Source of the DNA: Orientallactaga sibirica
Taxonomy: Eukaryota > Chordata > Mammalia > Rodentia > Dipodidae
NCBI GenBank assembly: GCA_036365145.1
Contig: JAEOAD010000029.1
Location: 20,879,001-20,943,000, forward strand
DNA: 64,000 nt
Direction: 5' to 3'
The notes beneath the pieces were generated by a model that searched no databases, was not told the DNA's origin, and saw only the letters and a program-made list of their open reading frames with translations. This document shows, one piece after another, positions 35,153 through 48,721 of this stretch. The position numbers were made by a program, and so were the translations under genes. The first letter of the stretch is position 1, and each line of letters begins with the position of its first letter.

Positions 35153-36462
35153 GCAGATGGCCAGTTAGTGTCCTGAGGTTATTATGATCAAGGGACCAAG
35201 TATGGAGATTCACCTTGAAAGGGCATGTGCTCAGTACATTCCCTCACCAGATCCCTCCATCTTCTTGCATTCTTTGCCCTTTGTATACTTTGTGGCCTGA
35301 GATCTCAGAGGTCATAATGAACATTTTAGTTTGTGTTCTACTTTTATAGCTGGTGCTCATCGAAGAGAAGAGAGTGGTTCCAGAAGGATATTTGCCTCTC
35401 TCATCTTCACCCAGACAAATGCAAATTTTGATGAGTGTGGACCCTGCTTTGGAGGACCATGTTGTGGACAAAAGAAGACATTGCTTTCCCAGAAACTCAC
35501 TGACAATAGATTCCCCTAGCCATGTCACTATTGGTGTAAAACAAACATCCTTAAAAGGTTTTGATGCTGTTTATAACAGCACTTCTGAGAATTATATTTT
35601 CAGTGTGGCTATATAAGATAGTTGTACAAACCCATAAAAATCAGTTTTAGCAATTCACAAGAGGAACTATATAAAAGCTAAGGAGTCTAGTAAACAGGTT
35701 TCAGTTCCATGGCATAGCAAGACATCACATAAACATGAGGAAGAAGGTAGGAAGGACATACACTCTGCTTGGTGGAAAGAGATTAAAATAACTCTCCAAC
35801 TCTACTGGGGTCCACAACACCATGGTCACCCAGTAAACTCCAGTGATGGGAAGACACCTGTTTTCCATTCAATTAGCAATTATGGAGTGAGCTCTCCAAC
35901 CCATGCCCAAGGTCATGCTAATTTTTATGGCCCCAGGCACTAGCCCAGAAAGACCCCACCCACTTTGAGCCAGGATTTTCCCAGGATCTTAAGATATATC
36001 TTATAATCAATTAAACCTCAGATACTTAATTCAGGAGGCAGAAAGCCCCACAGACTCAGTCTTCATGCCTACCCCATTGTCTGGCTGTTACTATGCTTTT
36101 TACACACTTAGCCATAATTTTGCATCTGGACACCAGACTAGGGGCCTCACTAGGGTTCCAGGACTGTCTAACCCCTGGGAGCAGGTTGACACCATAGTTT
36201 ACCAGACTCATGGCTAGTCCTGCAGACCGCATGGTTTGATTGGCTCCTATGTACCCAGTCCCTAGGCTGGGTCTGCCAGCACCAGGCCAATACAGAGAGA
36301 GCCACTCTGAAAAGTCCCCATACTAGAAGATCTCATGGTATCTCTCATGCTAGAATTTTATCAGTGGTTAGGCAGCCACTGAATGTGGAGACAAGAGCTA
36401 TGCAAAGAGAATAAAAAGTTATTACTAAATGGTAATCAAATGTATCAAGAATTTCTTGATTA
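35153..36462. other. Unassigned block between the REG3 and REG1-type pseudogenes
   Basis: Where REG1 exons 1-3 might have been; none recognised. 35640-36450 is GC-richer and might be an LTR or other repeat. Confidence 0.4.
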
Positions 36463-36501
36463 AAATTATATTATATTATATTATATTATATTATATTATA
36501 T
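36463..36501. repeat. (TTATA)n pentanucleotide repeat
   Basis: About seven TTATA units, roughly 100 bases before exon 4 of the REG1-type pseudogene. Confidence 0.92.
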
Positions 36502-37181
36502 CATGTACACATACATACACACAGTAATATGAACTCTATAACTATTACTCAGATCTTCCTTCTCCAGTGAGTAATTCCTTATCTTCCACTTTTTCACAGC
36601 TCTTTTGCCAGAATATGAATTCAGGCTACTTGGTGACTGTGATTAACCAGGTTGAGGCTTAATTCATGACTGACCTGATTAAGGACACGGGGACTACATA
36701 CATCAACGTCTGGATAGGCCTATATGACCCCCAAAGGGTTAGTGTGCAATCTCTTATGTCTCCTGATAACTATGTGAAAGGGAAATCAGAGGACCAGGTC
36801 TGATCTCTTAAGAGCCAGCTTTTATAGTGTTAATATAATGGATATGAAAAGCATGGGGGTTTTTAAATTCACTGAAGGTGCTTGGAGAGTGAGTTGAAGG
36901 CTCAGCTTTCTCAGTGTTTCACCCATGCATGGATGAGGTCATCTTATTACTAGCAAAGCATTTATGCTGCACCTTTAACATGGCATGTTGACCTCAGTGT
37001 TAGAAGAGAGCCCTTTGCTAATGATTTTGAAGAGAATTTGCTGCTTGCATTTCTATGCTTTAGCAAACTATATACTAACAGCTAGTGGCATGGTTATGAC
37101 AATTTGAGGCCTTAAGAAAGCCAAGAACCAGTTTCTGTAATGACCATTCATAGGCTTTAAAAGTAATATTCTGAGTAGTTA

Positions 37182-37403
37182 CTTTTTATTTTTATTTATT
37201 TATTTGATAGAGAGAAAGAGGGAGAGAGAGAGGAAGAGAGAGAGAGAGACAATGGACATGCCAGGGCCTTCAGCCACTGCAAATGAGCTCTAGACATGTG
37301 TGCCCCTTTGTGTATCTGGTTAACTTAAGTCCTGGGGGATCAAACCTGGGTCCTTTGGCTTTGGAGGCAAACACCTTAACTGTTAAGCTATCCCTCCAGC
37401 CCT
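37182..37403 (-). mobile_element. tRNA/ID-like SINE in REG1-type intron 4
   Basis: TTTATTTATTTGATAGAGAG left, GTTAAGCTATCCCTCCAGCCC right. Same word CTGAGTAGT(T)A on both sides is a likely target duplication. Confidence 0.88.
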
Positions 37404-37572
37404 GAGTAGTTATTTTGTTGTGGGACAGAGGAAGCCATTGGATACTCTAGGAAAGGGGAAGCATAGAGCAAAAGCAGAGCAAATACCATGGTATTAGGGG
37501 TACAGCATAGTTGATTTTTGTCATATATCTTTGCACATTTCTGAGTGTACACATAGGCCAGGGGTTGCTATC

Positions 37573-37741
37573 TTTTTTTTTTTTTTTTTTTTGGTTTTTT
37601 CATTTTTCAGTTTTTCAAGGTAGGGTGTCACTCTAGCCCAGGCTGACCTGGAATTCACTATGTAATCTCAAGGTGGCTCAAACTCATGGCAATCCTCCTA
37701 CCTTTGCTGGGATTAAAGGCGTGCACCACCATGCCCGGCTG
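37573..37741 (-). mobile_element. B1 SINE in REG1-type intron 4
   Basis: T-rich tail, AGGCTGACCTGGAATTCAC, GGCGTGCACCACCATGCC at the right end. Confidence 0.92.
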
Positions 37742-38024
37742 TTTCTATCTTTTTGAGTGATGTTTACCTTTAATGACCCCTCCAATCTAGAATCATCATT
37801 GGCACTGGAGCAGTGGTCCCCATCCATCTATAAATCCTGGGCCACTGGAGCGCCAGGCAATGCTAATCGTGGTTACTGTGGGACTATGATTTTAAACTCG
37901 GGTGAAAAACTGAGTCCTACACTGGTTTTCTTCTTCTTGGGCACCTGGGTTTTCTTCGTGCAAGAAATGGAAAATATTTCCCTTTTTGTAGTTCTGTGTC
38001 CTGGAATCACATGGGATCAGGCAC

Positions 38025-38064
<40 letters not shown>

Positions 38065-39048
38065 GGTTCTTTTCATTGGGTTGTAGGATATATGAAATGG
38101 AAGGATGAGTCTTGTGAAGTACTATTCTCTTTTGTCAAAAGCTAATGTCACCTAGAAAATGGACCTCTAGTCCTGGATGTGAAATTAACATGGAGTCAAC
38201 AATTTAAGAAGCCTATCTATCTTTCCAGAATTAGACTCTCTTTGCTGCTGACATGCAACACCTATATCCTCCCCTGCTCTACACCCCAAACACAATGAAA
38301 TAAATGTGTTTCCCAAAGTGTGCTCTCTTTAGAATTCAGTAAGCCCACTGCCACTAGGTGGGTGGCTGGGATTGAAGTGACTATAACACTCTCATGTTTG
38401 CTTTGCCATGGACACTTTTAGGATTCCATCCAAAGAGCATGCATGTTGGTTTATAAATGCATTGTGCACCTGCTCTGAAAAAGTTAAAAAAATAAAGAAA
38501 ATCACAAAAAGTTTTCTTTGTTTTGGAATATAAAGTATTAGCCTATTTGCTCATGGATGGTGAGGATATTTTGGTACCCTAGAGAGGGTCCCATGCTTTA
38601 CTTCTAAGGAAGCCATTGTATGTGCTCTTTAAAGATCTTATCTCAAAATGCAGCTAAATTCTGAAGTACTGAGGGTTAGAATTTTATTAAATTATTTTTT
38701 TCAGTGACACAATCCTCTTCTAAATACCAACCATATCAATCAATGATTAATAAAGCAATTCAATCAGAATTATCTGCTCAGGTTCCTTCTCTAATTACTT
38801 AGAGAGCTTTGTTCTTTCACTTGCCTTTCTTCAAATAAAACTTTGCTTATTACCCTTAAACAGTAAAATAAATAAGACAATCTAAGCAAAAGGAATGGAT
38901 TGTCACTCTGAGGTATAACTAAAAAAGCAAATAAAACCTAAAAAAAAAAAAAATCTGTATATCCATGTACCCACAGGAGCCATGTCTCATATTCAAAGAT
39001 AAAATAGTTTGAAAGCAAAAGGAAGAAAAAGATATGATACAGACAGTG

Positions 39049-39357
39049 TGGTGGTTTGAGTGTGGAGTGTCTCCCAGAATCTCGTTTGCTTGTGCTTAAG
39101 CCTCATACTTACCAGCTGGTACAGTGCCTGGGAGGATGTGTGTCACTGGGGGCAGGCCTTGCTTACCAATGCTGGCTGCCTCACTCTAGTTTCTCCCTGC
39201 TGCTGTGGAGATGTCATAGTCAGTGTCTGCTTCTGCTATTCTTTCCCCCCTATGTTGACCCCCCCCCCAGGAACTTTAAGCTTGAAATAAACCCTTTACC
39301 TCCACAAACTATTTCTGGTCTGGTCTTTCTTCCAACAACAATAACTGCAGCAAATAG
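39049..39357 (+). mobile_element. Solo MaLR LTR
   Basis: Starts GTGTGGTGGTTTGAGTGTGG and ends near TCCAACAACAATAACTGCAG with an AATAAA-like segment inside. It resembles the LTRs at 29.9 and 31.4 kb at both ends and diverges in the middle. Confidence 0.6.
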
Positions 39358-39954
39358 TAAAAGTGAAAGTGTTGAAATATCTATGTTGATATCAGGTGAA
39401 TAATCTAGCATGGTTGCATAAACCTGTAAACTTGGTACTAGGGAGTTGGAGCAAGAGGATTACACAGGGAAGACCAGCCTAGGGGATATAATGTGTTTCA
39501 GCACTTTGGGATAAATAGTGACACCCTATCTGAAGAAAAATAAGCAAAAATAGAATCTAAGATATATTAGTCTTTAAAATGAATATTACCAGCTAAAAAT
39601 GCAAGCAGTTTATTGGGAAAAAAAACTGTTAATGCCTCAAGAATATGCAATGATTATAAGGATATATGTGTATAGAAAACATGTAAGTAAATATTGATAT
39701 AATTGAAGAGAGAAATAGATAATAGCAATAGAGTGTAGGAAGGAAAAACTTCTCAGTACATAGGGAGGGCCACTGAGAATCAGCCATCTTGCTCTTCCCT
39801 TTGCTCTGTTTCAACTGCTCCTTGGTTAACATGAATGTTAGACTTGAAACAGTGAAGTCAGGCATTTTGGAGAGGAGTAAGAGGACTGTAGCTGTGTTTG
39901 AGATAGCCCAGCTGACCTGTTAAAAGACAGGACAGGGCTCTGGGAAGAAGAACA

Positions 39955-40107
39955 AAGCCAATTTTGGTAGACTTTGCTGGTACCCATGCAGGCCTCTTTG
40001 ACATACACCACTTAGTGTATCCAACTTTATGTGGGTACTAGGGAAGCAATCTTGGGTCTTAGGCTTTGCAAGAAAGTGCTTTAATTGCTGAGCCATCTCT
40101 CCAGCCA
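39955..40107 (-). mobile_element. Truncated tRNA/ID-like SINE, reverse
   Basis: CTTAGGCTTTGCAAGAAAG and GCTGAGCCATCTCTCCAGCC at the right end; the CT-rich part is missing. Confidence 0.7.
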
Positions 40108-40302
40108 ATGAATAGATTTTAAAAAAGAAATACAAATCTTATATACCAAAAGGCACAAAGTATCTTAAATGAAAATAGAAAAGATATAAAGCAATGGGAT
40201 ATAACATGTTTATAAATGAGAAGGTGAAATAAAGATGAAATTTTCCAAATTAATCTAGAAATCATTTATCAAAGTGCCAACTTTCCCTTTTTTAAAAATG
40301 AT

Positions 40303-41372
40303 TATTTTTTATTGACAACTTCTATACTTACATACAAAAAAACCCACCTGATATTTCCCTCCCCTACCCCCATTCTACTTTAGAACTCCAATCTCCATCA
40401 TATTCCCTCCCTCTCTCCATTAGTCTCTCTTTTAATTTGATGTCATCATCTTTTTCTTCTGTTAGGAGGGTCTTGCGAAGGTATTGATAGGCACTGCAAG
40501 GTCATGGATATCGAGGCCAATTTCTGTCTGGGCAGTTGCATTGTAAGAAGTCATACCCTTCCTTTGGCTCTTCCATTCTATCCACCCCTCTTCTGCAATG
40601 ATCCCTGAGCCTTGGAGGGTGTGACAGAGGTGTTTCAGTGCTGGCCACTCCTCCATCCCTTCTTCTCAGCACTATGTTGCTTTTTGGGTCATCCCAGTGG
40701 TCATTGCCATCTGAAAAGAGAAGTTTCTCTAACCAGAAGTGAGAGTAGCATTAATATGTGAATATGAACATTAAGTGTAGTACTTTCAGGGCAGCTTGGT
40801 GGGAATAATATATACATTTAGTCAGACAAGAGCAGGCTTTATACCCCTAAGGCTCATGACCTCACCTACCATAGACTTTTGCTTAGGTTTTTCAGTACCA
40901 GGTATGTATTCCCTCCAGTAGAGAGGGCCTTCAGTACAATTATGGAGCAGTTGGTTACCCCAAGAGTAGACATGCCACTATTGCACCCATTCAGTCATTG
41001 GGCCTGTCTGGCCAAACTTGAATATTCAGCGTCCACTGTTTTCACTGCTGATGGCTTCTGTCTCCCATACTCTGCATGCATGCAGTGAAGCTTTTTCCAG
41101 CTTTCAGTTGGCTGGTCTACAGGGAGAAGGTTTTCTGCTTAGCACCAGTTTGCTTTCTTAGTGACCTTGCCTCTCAGGCAAGAGATGTCTTCAGCAATAG
41201 GGTCTTACTATCTGTTTCTCAAGGGAAACCAAGGCTTTGGCAAAAGCCTTTAATGTTTTGGAGGCTACCGGGACATCCTTGGCCAACAACTCACTGGAAG
41301 GTATCCCATCCCAGGTACTGAAAATTTTCTAGTAACAGTCTACAGCTTCTAGATGTGCCATTATTCAAAAAA
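40303..41372 (-). mobile_element. L1 3' UTR, reverse, about 1.07 kb
   Basis: Begins (on +) with TTTTTTATTGACAACTTC, the reverse of an AATAAA-containing L1 3' end, and runs through CTGAGCCTTGGAGGGTGTGA and GGTCATCCCAGTGGTCATTG to TAGATGTGCCATT. Nearly the same sequence recurs at 62430-63485. The open frames 40879-41088 and 41076-41321 lie inside it and are not genes. Confidence 0.75.
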
Positions 41373-42041
41373 GTAATTTTACAGAAACAGAGAAGTTGAT
41401 CACAGTATTGATATGGAAGTTCAGAATTTAAAACAACCCTGATCCAGAACAGTTGAGACAATCATAAAAAGAACAATAATAGAGGTGCTTCAGGTCCATA
41501 TTTCAAAACTTACTGCAAAGCTATGTAATTTTTCTGCTGAAAGCAAGCAGAATGATAGCATAGCTATCATAGTTCTAAAATTCGGATTTCAGATATAATT
41601 CTTCATTTCCACTGTTTTTGATAATTACTTCATGATGACTCAATGCAGAAGTATGAATATCAGGAAATCATACTGAAGTAATTGCATGAAAAGGAATACA
41701 TTTGGTCCTTTTTTAAAAGTATACATAGAAGTTGACTAGAAATTCTTCATAAACTAAAAGTTGTACATTGTAATTATCAGACCCTTAGAGGAAAATGCAC
41801 AAGTAACTCTCTGTGACAAGAAAGCAATGGGCTCTTAGTAACATCGCCAAAAGTACATAGAGAAAAGAAATAAAGCCCTATTCCATATATATATATATAT
41901 ATGAATGAATGTGTGAGATTTATCCAAATGTTACAATTTTGTGTTTAAGATGGCTCAATAATGAAAGAAAAATGCCAACTCAGCATGGCAGGAAACATTT
42001 GTGAATCTGATCAGGGGCTCATATGTAAGATCTGTATGTAC

Positions 42042-42115
42042 ATAGCTATCTATCACCTAGCTATCTATCATCTATCTATCTATTCATCCATCTACCTATA
42101 TGTCATCTATTATCT
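42042..42115. repeat. Degenerate (CTAT)n tract
   Basis: CTATCTATCATCTATC-type units with interruptions; a TA run lies earlier at 41885-41902. Confidence 0.85.
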
Positions 42116-42199
42116 TTGTATCACTTATTCTGATTATTTGATTGTAAATAAGTATCCAAAAATTTAATATTTCTTCAAAGAGAAAAATGCTATACATCA

Positions 42200-42775
42200 G
42201 AAAACTGCAACCGACTCTCTGGTCTGGTTGCATTTAGATATACTGAGAACTGTCCCATAATTCCAAAAGTTCCTCCCCTTCTCATGGGCAATAAAAAAGC
42301 CCAGTTGGCATTGACCCTACTCTCTCTTCTTTCCTGAAGAAAGGTGCTTGTTTCTGTATCTTTAGGTATCTTTGTCTCAGCTCCTTTCTTTCTACTATGC
42401 ACCCTTTCTGTTTTACTCTTCATTTTCCCTCTCTCTCTGTCTCTCTCTCTGTGCCTTATAACAAAGATCTTCCAACCACCGCCCCCCATGCTTGTCTTCC
42501 TCAATCCCTGCCTAGGCTTTGGTAGTATCTGTTTGCGCCTCTAGCTAGCAGCAGCTTGCCTAGGCTTTTGGAAACTGTGAATTGTCTCAGGGTTTCCTTC
42601 CCTCACGAGCACATGCAATCAAGCCGTGCATGGCCCTGTGCACAAGCAGCCACAAGCTTTCCTGCCTTGCAAACATCCTCCTTCTTGAGCCATGCTGCTT
42701 TGAGCTGATAATAAAATATCTTTATGCCCATCCTCTGGTCTCGGAGCTTTTGCATGCAAACGTCTGTTACGATAA
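42200..42775 (+). mobile_element. Possible LTR
   Basis: GGGCAATAAAAAAGCCC near 42287, a CT-rich stretch, and GATAATAAAATATC near 42708 followed by TCTGGTCTCGGAGC resemble promoter and poly(A) parts of an LTR. No partner LTR found, so tentative. Confidence 0.35.
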
Positions 42776-45426
42776 GCATGCTTGCTTTTGGAGCTTCATT
42801 TTTTGTTTCAATTTATCTCTTTTGTCTTACCATTACCTTGTCATCAGTGTGCAGTACTTTTCCACTTTTTCATGCTCTCAAGACAAAGAAGACAAGAGCA
42901 TGAAAATCTGCAATAGATTTACAGGCTCATAAGAGCCACTAGGGACAGTGACAATCACCTGCTGAGGTGTCCATGACTGTCATGGACTGGAAGATAACAG
43001 AGTAAGGACTGGGGAACATATTAAAGGTGGTATTTGATGCCCAGTTACTGATGCCTCTCATAGGACTGTGATCACTCCAGAGTTTAGAAAGAGGTTGAAT
43101 CTGCAGTAACCTCTTTACTGGAATGAGGCATTGTGACCTTGCTGAGCCCTGTGGTGGGAAATGTGGTGGGAAATACAAAGTGGAAGAGGCTTGGCTGATC
43201 TGAATGACATATGTCTGTATGTAGAACAATCTAGAGTAATTAAGAGAAAGCAGACAAAGGTCTGCCCATGCCTCTGCAATGCAAATGTGACAAGATTTGT
43301 GTCACATTAGCAAAAAGCCAAATGGTATGTTTTATATGTAATAACAATGTGTGTTCCGTGAGCTAGAACTTGCCTTTGATGTAGAAAGGGACAAGTGACA
43401 AGCATGTCTTCTTATATGTACAGTGTAGAAGCAGGAGTCCCTCCATTCATTTAGTACTCCCATGTGCTTTGTTCTCTAATCTAAGTTCTACTGATTGGGG
43501 TATTATCTCATACCTTCCAAGAATGAAATCAATAGGGAAATAACCCCTCTGTAATAAGTCTGAAATTTCTATTACAGGGAAGAAAAGCCAGGACTCACTA
43601 TAGGTAAAGACTCAATAGTCACCAAACATCAGCACCTTTGAAGTTTCCCCATCATTTTAGAGGTCTATCAGAAAATGTATCTGCCAAAAGAACATTAACA
43701 TTATCTATCCAGGATATAGCTAACCATATCTCAGAATTCCCCAGAGAATCAAGGACAATGCTTGGCAAAAGCTTCCCGGAACCTTGCAGAAATAGTTCAG
43801 AGGATGAGACTCTGATAGTTCCCAGGACAACGAGAAAACTCATGACAAACTGGGAAGTATGGCTTTCCTAAAAAAGCTAACACTTGTAATCAACGCCACC
43901 CAGTGAAAATCCTTAATTACTATTACCTCCCAGGTGGAATTTGGACAGCCATGCCTGTAGCTGATATGGTTAACTATCTTAATGGGCACACAGCTATTGG
44001 GGCAATAAAGATATGTATGAGGGAACTATGGCCATTATCATTTGTTTTAATTCTGTTCCTTCAAAGTTTGCTAACTACCAACCATTTTATTATATATTTT
44101 AAAGTAGTTGAGCTTCTGAAAAACATTGAATTGTTTTGTTTTCTTCGAGCAAAGCAAAAATGAATAAAAAGTGTCAAATAATAATTTTATTATATTTTTC
44201 CATTTTATTTGTAAATGCGTGTGGTATATAGTGCGGGGTGTATATATGCATACGTTATGCACAAGTGTGTCAAATTTTTACAGACACCCTATAAAATTTG
44301 TGAGGTGGCCAGTGTAGAAGATCAGGTGTTCTCTTCCATCACTCTTCCACATTGGTTCCTTGGGAAGAAGTCTCTTTCTGAACTTGGAGCTGCTTTTTTT
44401 TTTTCTGTCAGACTGACTGACTGACTAGTAGTGAGCCCTGGTGATTAAGCCCCAGTGATTCTCTCATCTCCACCCCTGCACACACAGGACTGGGGTTACA
44501 TGTGTATGAGACCACGTTTTTTACTTTTTTATTTTTTAGTGGTACTTGGGATTGAACTCATGTCCTCATGCTGTGTAGAAAGACTCTTAATCCACAAAGC
44601 CATCTTTATAGACTCCTTTTGTTTGAATATTATACAATATTTTTCTTTGCACTGGCACAATAATTTACCAGGGTTACAAATAGAGTTAACACATGTGTTT
44701 TGTATTCTTTGGTAACATTGAAAAATATGACTGAACATATAAGAAGATTTCATTCACTGATAGAGGCTTACAAAAAAAAAATCACAGCTATTTTGAGTAA
44801 ATGAAGAAATAAGTTGACCCGATTTTAAAAACCTACCTGTTAGAATGAATAATGTTAAAGCCTGTTGCTTTTTACAAAGCAGACAAAACCTCCTAATTAG
44901 TTGAGATTATTAAATTCCTTTTTCTTTACAAGTTACCTACTAGAGAACCTCAGTATAGAAAGAAGCTTTCAAGTGACATTGAACTCATTTGTCTTTCACC
45001 TTGTAATCTAGAATCAGATTCAAGACCACAATATAGATCACCCTGAAGCCGTTATTTAATTCTGTTGCACTTTTGTGTTACATACATCCTATATAAAGCT
45101 GGGTAGTGGTAATATTGACCTTATAAAGTTGGTTGATGATTACATCAGTTACTACACATAAGGCTACATAAAATGCATGGCACTTGGTCCACTTTTAGTA
45201 CATGTTTCTTGTTATTTGCTTAAGAACAATGCCCATTCTGAAGTAATGAACAGATAAATCCCTCTTCTAAAATGTGAGTCTTGTGTTTCCAAAACCTAAA
45301 AGACCCTATGAGGGAATCTACTCTAAGGGAAAGGATATGAATTGTTACAGGAGCCGGTAGAGGTAGAACTCAATAGCAGTTGCTTTCTGTCTTTAGGTGA
45401 ATTGTTACTCTATCTGGTCTTGTTTA
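42776..45426. other. No recognised feature
   Basis: Mostly AT-rich noncoding DNA; open frames up to 96 codons without recognisable domains. Confidence 0.45.
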
Positions 45427-45441
45427 AGAATAATCATTGAA

Positions 45442-45592
45442 TCTGGGCGTGGTAGTGCACACCTTTAATCCCAGCACTTGGGAGGCAGAGGTAGGCGGAT
45501 CGCCATGAGTTCAAGGCCACCCTGAGACTACATAATGAATTCCAGGTCAGCCTGGACTAGAGTGAAACCCTACCTCAAAAAAAAAAAAAAAA
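45442..45592 (+). mobile_element. B1 SINE
   Basis: GGGCGTGGTAGTGCACACC start, TTTAATCCCAGCACTTGGG, A17 tail. Target duplication AGAATA(A/T)TCATTGAA at 45427-45441 and 45593-45607. Confidence 0.93.
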
Positions 45593-46077
45593 AGAATATT
45601 CATTGAAAAAATTACATATTCACACCACACAGTTATTTCATTGTTGCTCCATTGCTATTTTTTATTATACTAATTTTTTAAAAATATTTTATACTGACAG
45701 CATTCAGAGGACCAAAGAATCATGAGCAAATGGTCCAATATTTAGCAATAATTCACCCATAGTAACTAACCTGTGTCCTACAAAGTATAAAAATTTTGAT
45801 TACAAAATAGACACTTAAATTTTAAAGTGCCCATGAACTAAATTAAACAGTGGAAAATTAATGTAAGTCAAATTCATCCCTTGTAAACATATCTTTCAAT
45901 ATTATCTGTGACCAAATAGGAAAGTTTATCACTAAAGTGTACCAGTGGTCTTGAAGGAAAGCAAGTTTCATTACACTGTTTTGATGTAATATTGTTTTTC
46001 CTTGAAAAGAGGCTGGCAAATATAGTACGTTTTGTAAATACATATTGGCATTATTTGAAATATTTTTTTAAAAAGTT

Positions 46078-46226
46078 GGGGGTTGTAAAATGGCTTAGTG
46101 GTTAAGGGGCTTGCCTGCAAAGCCAAAGGACCCAGGTTCCTTTCCACAGGTCACACGTAAGCCAGATGCACAAGGGGATGCATGCGTCTGGAATTCATTT
46201 TCAGCAACTGGATACCCTGGTGTGCC

Positions 46227-46278
<52 letters not shown>

Positions 46279-46345
46279 TCCTCCCTCCCTATTTCTCTCT
46301 CTATGCCTCTCTTTCTCTCAAATAAAGAAATATAAAATATTCTAA
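46078..46345 (+). mobile_element. tRNA/ID-like SINE with long CT tract
   Basis: GGGGTTGTAAAATGGCTTAGTGG start, 45-base CT tract (46230-46275), AAATAAAGAAAT tail. Confidence 0.88.
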
Positions 46346-47284
46346 AATAAAATAAAAAAATAAATTGGATTGGTTAATGACTTCAAGATTCCCATTTTAA
46401 TGTACATTTATGTTTTTCAATGACATATTAACAATAACAATATTACTCTCTTCTGCAAAATATGTGTGTGAAATAGAAAATAGTTTGAGGTATTCTAATA
46501 ATGACCTATCATCCCAGCTCCTGGGCTGTTGAAGATGGACACAGGGATATGCTACATCAACACAGGGATACAATTAATAGGGTTCAGAAGATGTGAATAT
46601 ATGTAGTACAAATGATTCTCTTTCCCTCACAATGACTATAGAACATCAAGCAATGAAATGCTAATTATCTGAGAGAAACATATGCCAAGCTCGTTATATA
46701 GAGTAGGTTGAGGTTCTGAAAGATTCTGAAAGAAGCTAGCAGCTCATCTCCAGTCTGACTTCTCACTGTTCTCTTGCCAAAGTCTCCAATGGTTCACACT
46801 TCCACGTAGTCCACGTTGAATAAGCCTGATCCTGTAATCAAAAGGAGAGCTCAGGAGTGTCCATGTGCAACTCTGGAGTTTTATTTCCAATGACATTATA
46901 GAATTCATCCTGCTAATGTTAATTTTTATTAATGGTTTAGTATGGTTCAAGGGAGCTGTACAATTGAGAAGTCTATTTTAATCACCTGAATATTTATGGA
47001 TTGTAGAACACAGGTTGGTGGCTAAGGATTAAGTAGTGCTTTGGACCTCTGAGTGCCAATGTCAGCACACATGAAATCAATGAATAGAAATTTTTACTAT
47101 AATTAAGATAATCATAATTCAAAGACATTCTAGAGTATCTAACAGTAAGTTAGAAAGTAAGATCCCAATCTGAGGATCTATTTTTAATAACAAGGGTAAA
47201 AACATGGGATAACAATAATCTGTGGTTCCTTTTCTCAGCCTTTCTACATGTGTGAAGAGAAAAGAAATTCATTTTGTTTGGAAC

Positions 47285-47520
47285 AGTCAAGAAAACAGGT
47301 AGTAGAGATGGTACTGTGGAGAAGGCACTTGCTTGCAAATCCTAAGGACACTGGTTTGATTGCCCAGTACCCAAGTAAATGCAGATCCAAAAGGTGGCTC
47401 ATGCCTCTGCAGTTCATTTGCAGTGGCTGGAGGCCCTGGTACATGCATTCTGTTTTACTCTCTGTATCTGCTTCTCTCTCTCTTTCAAATAAATAAACAA
47501 AACAAAGCAAAATAAAAAGA
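47285..47520 (+). mobile_element. tRNA/ID-like SINE
   Basis: GTAGAGATGGTACTGTGG start (diverged), GATTGCCCAGTACCC, GCAGTGGCTGGAGGCCC, AAATAAATAAAC tail. Inserted in the upstream region of the intact REG3-like gene. Confidence 0.75.
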
Positions 47521-47610
47521 AAATATATTTGAGTTAATTGATTTTCCATGAAACAAATATAATTTAGCATCCCATCCATTATAACATTAATTCATAAAAA
47601 CATAAAATGA

Positions 47611-47890
47611 GGGCTGGAGAGATGGCTTAGCAGTTAAGTCGCCTGCCTGCTAAGCCTAAGAACCCGGTTCCAATCTCCAGCGGTTCCAATCTCCAGGTCA
47701 CACGTTTAGCCAGATGCAAACTGAGGCAAGGGTGCAATGCTGCACTTGACCACAAGGGGGCGGACATATCTGCATTTCGTTCTCAGCAGCTGAGACACTG
47801 CTGACGCACCCGTCTCATCTGTCTCCTTCTCCCTCTCCGTCCTCTCTATGTCTCTCTCCAAAAATAAATAAAATAAATTTAAAAAAAAAC
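47611..47890 (+). mobile_element. tRNA/ID-like SINE, duplicated-box subtype
   Basis: GGGCTGGAGAGATGGCTTAGC start; GGTTCCAATCTCCAG twice in tandem (47666-47696); CACAAGGGGGCGG; A-rich tail. Target duplication AAAACATAAAAT. Confidence 0.93.
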
Positions 47891-48721
47891 ATAAAATTAA
47901 TCTAAAACTGACTTTAAAAACCCCAAATCTTAAAGAATTTAGAAGAAAATAATATCAAATGCATTTTTTAATTTATGTTGAATCTGTATGGATACATCAA
48001 GTGTTGTTACCATCATTCCTCTCTTCCCTGCCTCCACTCCAATGAGGGGGTTTCCCCTTAGTGGGATTGCTTGTATTCACCATGGAGTTGAGGGTTGTAA
48101 GTAAGTAAACTGAGGTAGTTCATCAAACAAACAGTGAAAGAGAAAAGAAATCCCTTCCGCTCTGTTCTTTTTAAAAGTTGGGTAGAATATTGACTAAGAG
48201 GGTAATTCAAAATTACTCCGTGATTTCTACCAAGTTTAATACCAAAATATAGATATTTTCCCTTAAATTAACTCATCCCTTTGAACTAATTTATGATGCT
48301 CACAATATTTTCTACTTAATAATATTTCTTATGATACAAAATACACAGAAATATATATGTGTGCATTAGGAGTGAGTTCTTCCAAGGTAATCTAAAGTAC
48401 ACTGCTCACTTTTGTTTTCTGTAATATTTCAAGATCATCATAATTTCAAAGTTCAATAACATTATAATTTATACCACAAGTCAGGCAGCTGGAATTATAT
48501 GAAGTTATCAGAATATGATATTTGGGATGGGGTTGGGAAAGTTTACTCTTTATTACCACCATAGGAGGGAGTATGTCTAATAAAAGGAAAATGTCAGGCT
48601 TGGCCTGAAAAAGGGTAGTGTTCATATCCAGAATTTACTTGAATTCATATCAAGAACTACCACTGACTGGCCTACACAGACATCCCGTGGTTAATTTAAA
48701 TGTCCTTTGTACAAATTCTTT

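Larger units (their letters stand above)
36600..38304 (+). pseudogene. Reg1: REG1-type pseudogene, exons 4 to 6
   Basis: Exon 4 is 36600-36737 (138 nt, same length as in the REG3 copies) and reads LFCQNMNSGYLVTVINQVEA, stop (TAA 36660-36662), then FMTDLIKDTGTTYINVWIGL. CQNMNSG and INVWIGL are REG1-type rather than REG3-type. Exon 5 is 37791-37901: HWHWSSG, a one-base deletion, then YKSWATGAPGNANRGYCG. Exon 6 is 38087-38145: GYMKWKDESCEVLFSFV followed by KS and stop, lacking the last cysteine. AATAAA is at 38299-38304. Intron 4 carries a tRNA-like SINE and a B1. No exon 1-3 could be found upstream, so the 5' half is lost or too decayed to see. REG1 genes encode pancreatic lectins (lithostathine); this copy cannot make one. 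Confidence 0.8.
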
